Shown here: positions 55,080 through 63,200 of the stretch, in pieces
Position numbering within the stretch: position 1 is the stretch's first letter
How the letters are laid out: each line of letters opens with the position of its first letter
IMG/VR virus record: IMGVR_UViG_3300043411_001314
Span: 1 to 64,000 of that record
DNA length: 64,000 bases
Origin: a virus
Reading direction: 5' to 3' (one strand)
Position numbers and translations under genes: made by a program
The notes under the pieces: generated by a model
Told to the model about the DNA's origin: nothing
Database searches by the model: none
What the model saw: the letters and a program-made list of their open reading frames with translations, nothing else

Positions 55080-55540
55080 TGGCCGGCGCCGACCCGAGGG
55101 GGTCCTTCAGCGGCGACGTGTTCAGGACGGCGATCCGTGCCGCCATGTCCATGGGGTCCCCGACGGTCGTCGAGGACCGAGCCACCTTCCACTTCGCCGA
55201 CGGCCGCACCTTCACCGTCGCCGATGACGCCGGCGACCCCTACGACTGGACTCTGGCCCCGGACGGCGGCCTGGCCGCCCGCGCCTCAGTGCAGGTGCTG
55301 TGCGCCATCGACACCAAGTCGGCCGTAGGTGCTCGAGGTCAGCCCCGTACGCCGGTCGGCGAGTTCGACGAGGACACAGCCACCCTCTACCTGTTCGAGG
55401 ACGAGTGGGCCCTAGTCTCCGACTTCACGTCAGTGGACCTGGGCGGCTCGACCTACGTCCGCATCAAGCGGCTCATCCCGCTTGGGCTCTTCGATGTTCA
55501 GGTGGAGCAGGTGCACGTCCGGGCGGTGGACGAGTCGTGA
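55079..55540 (+). CDS. Head-tail joining-type protein, 153 aa
   Basis: Contains beta strands (RATFHFADGRTFTVADDAGDP, TATLYLFEDEWALVSDFTSV, STYVRIKRLIPLGLFDVQVEQV). Proteins with this pattern and position are head-tail stoppers or joining proteins. One-base overlap with the upstream gene. Confidence 0.5.
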   Translation: MAGADPRGSFSGDVFRTAIRAAMSMGSPTVVEDRATFHFADGRTFTVADDAGDPYDWTLAPDGGLAARASVQVLCAIDTKSAVGARGQPRTPVGEFDEDTATLYLFEDEWALVSDFTSVDLGGSTYVRIKRLIPLGLFDVQVEQVHVRAVDES

Positions 55541-56055
55541 GCACCTTCGAAGGTGGCCTCCTCGACCGGGTGGTGTTCGACTCGTTCGTGCACATGATCC
55601 GTGACTCCCTCAACCAGCTCGGCTGGTTCGACGTCGTGGACTCGGGGCGGACGCCCATCACCCTGATCACCACACCCGTGTCGCTCCATGACGAGATCCA
55701 GCCGAACACCATCGCCATCCAGTTCGAGGACCAGTTCGACGAGCCGGCCGAGATCGGCTCCAACCTGACGTTCGACAACACCATGGCCTGGGTGGAGATC
55801 TACCCGGAGTCCATGGCCATCGGGCGCCACATCGCCGGCGACGTGCGGGACATCCTGCGAGGCAAGATGCCGTCGATCGACCGGACGGACCCGAGCTTCG
55901 AGGTCCTCGACTTCCCTAGCGGCGTCGATCCGCCGGCAGTGCTCTTCCTGGCCGACATCTCCAAGGTGGAGGTCCATCGCGACCGGGAGCCCACCACCAC
56001 GGCAGGCCGGTTCTGGTTCGCTGTATCAGCGATTCTTGAGGAGGAGAGACCATGA
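55537..56055 (+). CDS. Tail terminator/completion-type protein, 172 aa
   Basis: GTG start. A predicted alpha/beta protein (DSFVHMIRDSLNQLGWFDVVDSGRTPITLITT ... TMAWVEIYPESMAIGRHIAGDVRDILRG) with the size and position of tail completion proteins. No definite family. Confidence 0.5.
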   Translation: MSTFEGGLLDRVVFDSFVHMIRDSLNQLGWFDVVDSGRTPITLITTPVSLHDEIQPNTIAIQFEDQFDEPAEIGSNLTFDNTMAWVEIYPESMAIGRHIAGDVRDILRGKMPSIDRTDPSFEVLDFPSGVDPPAVLFLADISKVEVHRDREPTTTAGRFWFAVSAILEEERP

Positions 56056-56309
56056 CGGCGTTGGAGGATGTGACCGAGCTGGTTCGCCGACACCAGAAGC
56101 GGTGCGCCCGCACCATCCTGGAGGCCAAGGACGCCGGCGCCACCGACGACGTCCTGCGCAAGGTGGTGCTCGACGCCATCGGCGACTTCGCCGACCTCGT
56201 GGTGTCCGTGTTGCCATCAGTCACCCGCGAGGACATCATGCTGAACGGGTACGCACTGGAACTGCTCGAGCAGATCCACACCTCAGTGGGCGCGGCAGCG
56301 GAGTCCTGA
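56052..56309 (+). CDS. Hypothetical helical protein, 85 aa
   Basis: Helical throughout (LEDVTELVRRHQKRCARTILEAKDAG ... LELLEQIHTSVGAAA). ATGA overlap with the previous gene. A small structural operon protein of unknown role. Confidence 0.5.
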   Translation: MTALEDVTELVRRHQKRCARTILEAKDAGATDDVLRKVVLDAIGDFADLVVSVLPSVTREDIMLNGYALELLEQIHTSVGAAAES

Positions 56310-57250
56310 TGGCGAAGAAGGTGGCCCTCTCCAAGGGTCAGTTTCACGATCTCGTCCCCTTCGCGTCCGCCGCCCTCAACGACATAGCGGTACAGGGGTC
56401 CGGGTTCGCCGGATCACTCATCGCCACAGCGGTAGCGGAGACGGTCGACCAGTCGACCAGGGCGGTGGCCAAGCAGCTGGCCGAGGTGGCTCGCGTCATC
56501 AGTGAGGGCCTGGAGCCGGAGGAGTTCCGTAAGGCCCACCAACGGATCGGCGAGGCCGCCCAGAGGTCCGTGGTCGCCTCCTACAACGCCTCGAGGAACG
56601 GCCAGACGCGAGGCGCTTCCGGCTACCGCTCCGATGAGCGCTACTCCGGTGGCAAGCTGCTCGGCGCCTTGAACAGCCCGGACTTCTTCCGCGCCACAGC
56701 GGCGGGCCTGGAGTTCATCAACGTCGGCATGCTCAACGACCAGGCCGCCCAGTGGGCGCGCCTCAACTTCGGCGCCCAGCCCCGGGGCCGCGGTTCACGA
56801 CGTCAGTTCAGCGTGCAGGTCGGCCAGATGATCCTGGCGACCATCGGGTTCAACGAACCAGCGCGGCCCGGGTTCCTGCTGCCGAAGGGCTACTTCTGGA
56901 AGGACGGTCAGCCCGTCCGCCCAGGCCCCCCCACACCTGGGACGGAGTTCTACCTCGCCGGTACTGGTCCCCGGAAGGGGAAGGACCGGGTTCGGGGTGC
57001 CGCCGACGGCGAACGTGGCAGCTTCAACGCCATGGTCGGCCCGAAGCGTTCCCTCGGCATCGAGGCCCGGAACTTCCTGGATGCCGGCCTCTATACCATC
57101 GCTCATGAGATCGGCCCTGCCTACATCAAGATCGTCAACGACATGTACCGTCGCGGCGAGTCGACTGTTCGTCCGGCGCCCATCACCTTCAAGGTGCACA
57201 CGAATGCGACGTTCCGACGTTCGTCGACTTCAGGCTTGAAGTGGGACTGA
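56309..57250 (+). CDS. Hypothetical structural-operon protein, 313 aa
   Basis: Residues 1-110 helical, 110-313 mixed with basic and Gly-rich loops (RSDERYSGGKLLGALNSP, AQPRGRGSRRQF). Its position between head-tail and tail genes suggests a minor virion protein; no family recognised. Confidence 0.5.
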   Translation: MAKKVALSKGQFHDLVPFASAALNDIAVQGSGFAGSLIATAVAETVDQSTRAVAKQLAEVARVISEGLEPEEFRKAHQRIGEAAQRSVVASYNASRNGQTRGASGYRSDERYSGGKLLGALNSPDFFRATAAGLEFINVGMLNDQAAQWARLNFGAQPRGRGSRRQFSVQVGQMILATIGFNEPARPGFLLPKGYFWKDGQPVRPGPPTPGTEFYLAGTGPRKGKDRVRGAADGERGSFNAMVGPKRSLGIEARNFLDAGLYTIAHEIGPAYIKIVNDMYRRGESTVRPAPITFKVHTNATFRRSSTSGLKWD

Positions 57251-57253
57251 TCC

Positions 57254-57282
57254 TTGACTCACCACTGGGTGGTCTGTAGGAT
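57254..57282 (+). promoter_or_regulatory. Sigma-70-type promoter for tRNA genes
   Basis: TTGACT at 57254-57259, 17 bases, TAGGAT at 57277-57282, a near-consensus promoter about 80 bases before the first tRNA. So the tRNAs can be made before or independently of the late sigma programme. Confidence 0.65.
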
Positions 57283-57370
57283 TTCAACCGTGCGCACCAC
57301 CCTGCTCCCACCCGTCCCGCGATGGCGGGGCTGACGGCCTGATTGGTCGGTCACACCCCGCGCGAGTCTC

Positions 57371-57444
57371 CGGGGTGTGGTGTAGTGGTAGCACGGGTAG
57401 TTTGGGACTATCTGGTGGGGGTTCGATTCCCTCCACCCCGACCA
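57371..57444 (+). tRNA. tRNA-Pro (anticodon UGG)
   Basis: Complete cloverleaf: acceptor CGGGGTG paired with CACCCCG, D-stem GTGT/GCAC, anticodon stem GGTAG/CTATC around TTTGGGA (anticodon TGG with G37), T-arm with TTCGATT, discriminator A and encoded CCA. C1-G72 is typical of bacterial tRNA-Pro. Confidence 0.9.
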
Positions 57445-57463
57445 GCAGGCTTCATCCATTCCT

Positions 57464-57537
57464 ACGGGTGTAGCTCAGTGGTAGAGCAGCGGCTTCCAAT
57501 CCCGCCGGCGAGGGTTCGACTCCTTCCACCCGTGCCA
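57464..57537 (+). tRNA. tRNA-Trp (anticodon CCA)
   Basis: Acceptor ACGGGTG paired with CACCCGT, D-arm GCTC/GAGC, anticodon loop TTCCAAT (anticodon CCA, A37), T-arm TTCGACT, discriminator G and encoded CCA. One mismatch closes the anticodon stem (C-C next to the loop), otherwise intact. Confidence 0.85.
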
Positions 57538-57546
57538 CGCAGGCGC

Positions 57547-57575
57547 TGAATGAACCCCCCTCCAGGGGCCGATGA
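57547..57575 (+). promoter_or_regulatory. Late sigma-28-like promoter (copy F)
   Basis: TGAATG at 57547-57552, 15 bases, GCCGATGA at 57568-57575. The tail tube gene starts at 57617 after a CTGGAG ribosome site. The spacer contains CCCCtccaGGGG, a small inverted repeat. Confidence 0.7.
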
Positions 57576-57616
57576 ACGTTCGTAACCAAGTTCGTTCACC
57601 AACCCTGGAGTGATCT

Positions 57617-59014
57617 GTGAGCGTCAAAGCAGGCAAGGTTCTTACTGTCGGCAACGGCTTCCTCGTGGATCGCCTCCAGTCGACCGGTGGGTCCGGCGTC
57701 AACTTCCCCGAGGAGAGAATCCTCGAAACCGGCAACGAGCTGGCGGTCGACACCGTCTCGGACACCCCGCAGGTGTCGATCGAGCTCGAGTCGCTGGACA
57801 CCACGGTCGAGACCGAGGCGATCCTGATCAACGTCGACGAGACCACGCTGTCCGACGGCGACATCATCGACCTCCGTGACGCCAAGCCGCTGGACATCGT
57901 GTCCCCGGTGAAGGGCGCCGGTACGTCGAAGGACACCGTGGCCGGCGTGATCTGGGGTCAGTGCCAGCTGGAGTCCGCCACCTGGCGGTACGGTGTTCGC
58001 CAGAACGCCACCCAGTCGTTCTCGCTGACCTCCGACTCCCAGTACATCGGCGTCTACACGCCGTACCGTCAGGAGTGGGCTGCGGCCGGCACCGGCCCGT
58101 ACGCCTTCACCAACACCGCCATCAAGACGGTGGAGAAGGGCTCGGACCTGTACGCCCTGGCCGTGTGCATCCATGAGTCGGACGGCACCTACACCCCGCT
58201 GTTCCATGGTGCGGACTACACCAACACCAACGCCGGGTTCACCCTCGTCTCCGCTGCACCCGGTGGCTCGACCGTGACCGCCTGCTACTTCTCGGCGACG
58301 GACACCACGTTCGCTCAGACCGTGCACCCGACCCCGTCGGTGAAGCCGGCGGCTGTGCGCGGCAAGGACATCGAGTTCTACCTCGGCGTTGGCCCGACCC
58401 GCGTCTTCACTGGGTCCACCACGAACGCTGACGCCACGCTGACGGCTGCTGGCGGTGCGTTCACCTCGGCTGACGTCGGGGCTCTCATCGAAGCGACTGG
58501 CGTCACCGCCGGCACCACCATCGCGTCGGTGACCAACTCGACCACCGTGGAGCTCTCAGCCAACGCCACCGCCACCGGCAGCGTCGATGTCACCCTTCGG
58601 CCACCGCTGGTGTGGTGGAGAGGCGTCCAGTCGGTGGACGTCTCCTGGCGTGTCCAGATGGAGCGTGAAGAGGAGCTCGGCAACCCACACAACGTGGCGT
58701 CGGACTACGACGTGCCTGAGGTCGGTGGCTCGATCACCATGCGCCCGTCCACCATCGACTACCTGGTGGAGAAGGCAGCGCAGATCGCCGGCGTGCCCAC
58801 CACGCAGATCTCGAACCTCCTCCAGTCTGCGCTCCTCGAGCTGCAGATCCGGATCAACCACCCGTCGACGGGCTCTCGCCTGAAGACCTTCCGCTGCCGT
58901 GACGCCCGTGTGCGTCCGCCGGCGTTCGGTGCCCGGGTGAACCAGAAGGTGGAGCCGCAGTTCCAGTGGACCTCGGCTTCCGGCGACCTGGAGATCATCA
59001 AGGGCGCCCCGTAA
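57617..59014 (+). CDS. Major tail (tube) protein with ADVGA domain, 465 aa
   Basis: N- and C-terminal parts (ERILETGNELAVDTVSDTPQVSIELESLDTTVE; DYDVPEVGGSITMRPSTIDYLVEKA; LLQSALLELQIRINHPSTGS) have the all-beta style and length of phage tail tube proteins. Residues about 270-320 hold an inserted beta domain (TNADATLTAAGGAFTSADVGALIEATG ... TIASVTNSTTVELSA), also found in the protein at 16918. The gene is followed by a terminator and the tail chaperones. Confidence 0.7.
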   Translation: MSVKAGKVLTVGNGFLVDRLQSTGGSGVNFPEERILETGNELAVDTVSDTPQVSIELESLDTTVETEAILINVDETTLSDGDIIDLRDAKPLDIVSPVKGAGTSKDTVAGVIWGQCQLESATWRYGVRQNATQSFSLTSDSQYIGVYTPYRQEWAAAGTGPYAFTNTAIKTVEKGSDLYALAVCIHESDGTYTPLFHGADYTNTNAGFTLVSAAPGGSTVTACYFSATDTTFAQTVHPTPSVKPAAVRGKDIEFYLGVGPTRVFTGSTTNADATLTAAGGAFTSADVGALIEATGVTAGTTIASVTNSTTVELSANATATGSVDVTLRPPLVWWRGVQSVDVSWRVQMEREEELGNPHNVASDYDVPEVGGSITMRPSTIDYLVEKAAQIAGVPTTQISNLLQSALLELQIRINHPSTGSRLKTFRCRDARVRPPAFGARVNQKVEPQFQWTSASGDLEIIKGAP

Positions 59015-59020
59015 TCGAGG

Positions 59021-59061
59021 CGGGGGCGATGCCGTAGGCAGGGGACACGGCATCGCCCCCG
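59021..59061 (+). terminator. 15-bp stem terminator/attenuator
   Basis: CGGGGGCGATGCCGT (59021-59035), an 11-base loop, ACGGCATCGCCCCCG (59047-59061): a perfect 15-bp stem just after the tail tube stop. No new late promoter is seen before 59108, so it may only attenuate, lowering the chaperone and tape-measure level relative to the tube protein. Confidence 0.75.
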
Positions 59062-59107
59062 ACGGTGGCCAGCATTTCGAAGGAACAACGGAAGGACAAG
59101 GATCAAC

Positions 59108-59971
59108 ATGCGCCTCAGCGACATGTACAAGACCAGTGAGGAAGTCACGTTCATGCAGGGGTCCGACGCCGAAGAGACGGTGGCGGTCGTCAAGCTGAAC
59201 GAGCCGGAGCAGGCCACCTTGGCCCGCAAAGCCGGTGCCGCCCGAGCCCGGGCCATCGCCGAGCTCCGAGACCCGGAGTCGGATCTCTCACTGGAGCTTC
59301 GGATGGTCCTCGTCGGCATGACCGAGGACGAGTTGATCTCCCAGATCATCGACGAGGATCTCGAGCAGAAGCTCCTGTCGGTCCACGAGGAGCTCGCCGC
59401 ATCGGATGAGTGGTCGACTGACGACTACCTCCACGGCCTCGAGGAGGCGTGGAACGGCTCGGCCGACGAGCCTGGCCTCAAGGTCACCGGCGCCGACACC
59501 GAAGAGGGCCAGCGGGTCCTCAACGAGTTGTCCCGCTTCCACACCAAGGTAGGGGAGCTCATCGCTGCTGAGCGGGCGGATCTCCGCGCTGGGTTCGAGG
59601 GGCTCGACATGGAGTTCCTCCTCGACAAGGCGTACGCAGCCTGCGTGAAGCGCAAGGCCGACCAGGTGTTCATGGACGAGTACGTCCGCCGGCGCACCTA
59701 CATGTCGACCCGTGTCGGATCCGCCCCCGAGGATCGCCGCAAGTACTACTTCGACTCGATCGAGGACTACGACGACTGCGATGAGCTGATGATCAAGCAG
59801 CGGTTGATGAAGGCGTACGCCGAGATGGCCGTGGAGGGTGTGGAGGGAAAAGAATCGCCGGGTCACCCCGGTTCCTCGCCCTCGTCCGAAGCTCCCGCCA
59901 CGGAGCCGGTGTCGGCTCGCTCCGCCCGTCCGGCTGCGAAGCGTTCGAAGACGTCCCGAGCGAGTGGGTAA
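59108..59971 (+). CDS. Tail assembly chaperone (G-type), 287 aa
   Basis: Helical protein with a low-complexity Ser/Pro/Arg C-terminus, located between the tail tube and tape measure genes as in most siphoviruses. It contains a GGGAAAA slippery heptamer at 59845-59851 near its end, for -1 frameshifting into the 59971 frame. It binds the tape measure and guides tail assembly. Confidence 0.7.
   Translation: MRLSDMYKTSEEVTFMQGSDAEETVAVVKLNEPEQATLARKAGAARARAIAELRDPESDLSLELRMVLVGMTEDELISQIIDEDLEQKLLSVHEELAASDEWSTDDYLHGLEEAWNGSADEPGLKVTGADTEEGQRVLNELSRFHTKVGELIAAERADLRAGFEGLDMEFLLDKAYAACVKRKADQVFMDEYVRRRTYMSTRVGSAPEDRRKYYFDSIEDYDDCDELMIKQRLMKAYAEMAVEGVEGKESPGHPGSSPSSEAPATEPVSARSARPAAKRSKTSRASG
59845..59851 (+). 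other. Programmed -1 frameshift site GGGAAAA
   Basis: G GGA AAA in the zero frame (GAG-GGA-AAA) fits X XXY YYZ exactly. The -1 frame stays open from 59851 through the 59971 gene to 60195, giving a 362-residue fusion. Classic for tail chaperones (G and GT). Confidence 0.8.
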
Positions 59972-60195
59972 TGGCCGTCGCCCACGCTGACCACATCCTG
60001 GAGCTCCAGGCGAACCTCGACGGCAAAGAGATGCCGCCGGAGTGGATGTGGACTCTGCCGTGGGAGATGGAGCGCCACATGAAGAAGGTGGTTGCCGCCC
60101 GCAAGGAGAAGTACGGGAAGGACGACGACGACGAGGACATGGAGGGGGAAGGCTGGACCCGCAATGAGATGATCCCTGACGCGTGGCGCGACTGA
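59851..60195 (+). CDS. Tail chaperone T part (frameshift extension)
   Basis: Reached by -1 frameshift at 59845-59851; an independent ATG lies at 59971. The sequence PPEWMWTLPWEMERHMKKVVAARKEKYG is typical of the second reading frame of tail chaperones in actinophages. The 114 residues added end in an acidic tail and DAWRD. Confidence 0.7.
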   Translation, partial: RIAGSPRFLALVRSSRHGAGVGSLRPSGCEAFEDVPSEWVMAVAHADHILELQANLDGKEMPPEWMWTLPWEMERHMKKVVAARKEKYGKDDDDEDMEGEGWTRNEMIPDAWRD

Positions 60196-60207
60196 GAGGT
60201 GTGAGCA

Positions 60208-63200
60208 GTGGAGACTTACAAGCTGAACTTCAAGGTCGGGATCGACAAGACCGACGTCACCGCGTTCATCAGGGACATGAATCGTGCCGCCGCCGAGGCG
60301 TCATCTTCCATCGCCAAGGCTGCTTCCGGCGCCCAGGCGAAGGTGGGCGCCGGAGCTCCTGGCGCTGTAGCCACCCGGGGTATTGCCGACATCGAAGGTC
60401 AGCTGCGCGGCAGGGTTGGCTTGGCCGAGCGGTCCGGCCTGTTCTCCACCGGCCAAATACGGGACCTTCAGGGTGCCGTCAACGAGATCGTCCGACTTGC
60501 CAGGTCGGGGGTCCGCAAGGACGTCACCGCCGCTGGGCGCAACCTCACGTCCGACCTCGGTGCGTCGGGCGGTAAGGCGTACCGGTCGCGTGTCGGCGGC
60601 GTCGAGCAGTCGGTCTACCGTCGCGCCGAGGCCGAGGCCCAGGCCGCCGAGGCCGCCACTCAGGCCGCCGCCGAAGAGGGGCGACTGAACGCTTGGCGTA
60701 AGAACGCCCGGGCCCGCCTTCAGGGGTCCATCTCCACCGAGAACGCCGCCCGCGCCGAGTCGGCCAAGGCCGCCGAGCTCGAGGCCGCTGCCCGACTGAA
60801 GGAGGCCAATGAGGCGGAGAAGCAGGCCGCAGCGGCCAAGGCCAGGGCTGACAAGGCCCGCCCCATCTACGGCCCCCCGAAGCCGCCGAAAAGCGGGGTC
60901 GCCCCAGGTGTCGCCGCGGCCGAACGGCAGGCCAAGGAGCTCGCCGCTGCCCAGGCCAAGCTCGACAGGGAGCAGGCCAGGGCCCAGGCCAAGGCCGCCG
61001 CCGCCGCCTCTGAGCCGGAAGATGCCGTCCTGAAGAGGTTTGGTCTCCTCCCAGAGGGGGGGCTGGACTATTACTCCAAGGTGATGGGTGGCCCTGGCCC
61101 TGGCCTTGGTTGGGCTCGCCTCAACGCCGGACCCACGTCGGCGCTCGATCGCTACCGCGACCTGAACACCGGCATCGGCCGTAACGAGTTCGCGAACAAC
61201 ACCGTCCTCGATGGGGATGACAAGACCCTCGCCGAGATGTCGGCCGAGGCCCGCGCCAACCTGACCTCGCTTGAGCGGATGCGTCAGGCCACCGAGGAGC
61301 TGGCCAAGGCCGAGCAGTACCTGGCAGACCTCATGGGCCTGTCAAGCCGCGACATGTCCGGCAAGCTCCGCGCCGCCGCCGGGCCCGGTCGTCTGGCCGA
61401 ACTCCTGGAGCTCCGTGCGAAAAGGGAGGGGACCGCCGGGCTTCAAGACCTTGAGGGGTTTGAGGCCGCCGCCGACCAACGCCGGGCCAACGAGGTCAAG
61501 GAAGCCAAGAACAGGTACATCACCGACGACGACCTCGACGCCGCCGTCGGCGTGAAGGTGGAATCGGAGAGGCACACCAACGTCATCCGCGGCCGTGCCG
61601 CCGACGAGAAGCGCAGCAACCAGCGGCTGATCGAGGCCGACGCGGAACGAATCGTCGCGACCAACTTGGCATCCTCGGCTTCGAAGCGCATGGCTGCCGA
61701 CATGATGCGTGCGGCGGGGGTGGGACGCGAACGTGAGGCGACGCCGACGCAGCGTTTCCAGGCGTGGATCGCCAACCGCGGGGGCGGCGACAACCTGCCC
61801 CGCCCAGCCACCGACTTCATGCAGGGCAAGCAGCTGGCTGCTTCCCGCATCATGACCACCGCCTCCTTCGCCGCCTCTGGTGGCCTGCTGTACGGCGCCA
61901 TGAGCCTCGGGTCCGACATCATGCGGGAGTCGACCGAGCTCCAGGTCGAGCTCGGGATCATCGAGTCCCAGATCAACTCCCTGGACGCCACCGCCAACAA
62001 GGTGTCGCTCGAGAAGCTCCGCGACGAGCTCCACAAGACGTCCGTGGCGTCGGGTGTGGAGATGAACGAGGTTGCCAACGTCACCCGCCAGCTCGCCGGG
62101 GCATTCGCCGACCCGGAGACCGGGAACGCCAACTTCGCCCTCGCCCAGAAGGAGGCGGACGTCGCCCTGCGGTACTCGAAGATCTCTGGGATCCCCCAGC
62201 AGGAGATCACCGACTCCATGTCGGCCATCTCCCTGGCCTTCCGGGATGTCGACACCGACGTACCGCTTGGGTTCGAGCGGATTCTCGACACGGTCCTGGC
62301 GCTGGAGAACCGCTTCGGCGTTCTCAGCCCGGAGATCGTCAAGTTCACCGCCGATCTTGCCCCCCTCGGCAAGGAGCTCGGCTTCACCCAGGAGCAGCTG
62401 TCCGGCCTCGGCGCCGTCGCCCAGTCGCGGTCCGGGCGCTCCGGCACGGTGCTGTCCGAGCAGCTCGGCCGGATCCTGCCGTCCCTCCAGGACCAACAGA
62501 AGAAGCTGTATGAGCTGTTCAGCTTGAACGCAAACACCGAGGGTGCCGTTGGCGATCTGATGAAGGGGTTCTCGGAGGGTGACACCCCCGAGGTCCTGCG
62601 GACCCTGGTGAAGAACTACGACAAGTTGACGAAGGAGCAGCAGAACGAGATGGCGTCTCTCGTCGGCTCCCGCCGCGAGGCCGCCACCTTCTACGCCCTG
62701 TTGGATTCGCCGAAGCTGACCGAGGATGTCCTCAACGGGGACTTCGTCGCCGGCGGTGAGTTCGAGAATCGCTGGGACAGCTACGAGCAGACCGTCACCC
62801 TGTCAACCCAGCGGATGCGTCGGGCGGTAGAGGAGTTCGGCCAGAAGCTGTTCGACGCTGGCATCGACGACCTGTTGATCAAGGGTGCTCAGTTCGGCAC
62901 CGTCATAGCCGCCGCCCTGTCTGGCGCTGTCAGCTGGATGACCAAGCTGAACGACCTGATGGGTGGTCACCTGACCACGGTACTGCTCGCCGTGGGGGCG
63001 TGGAGAACCTTCGGGCCCTACGTCGCCAAGGCGGTGGCGGCGATGAAGGGATCAGCGGCCTTCGGCGGCCTCATGGGGCGGAGCGGAGCGGTTCCCGGGG
63101 CGGCCGGCCCCATGGTCGGAGCGGGGCCGTTCGGTGGCATGCTGTACGCCGCCCCCCCCGTCCAGGGCCCCCCCGCCCCGGGCACTCCTGGCGCCCCCCG

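Noticed and set aside
61342-62585. 380-residue open frames on the - strand
   Set aside because: Shadows of the tape measure gene, which reads through without stop from 60208.
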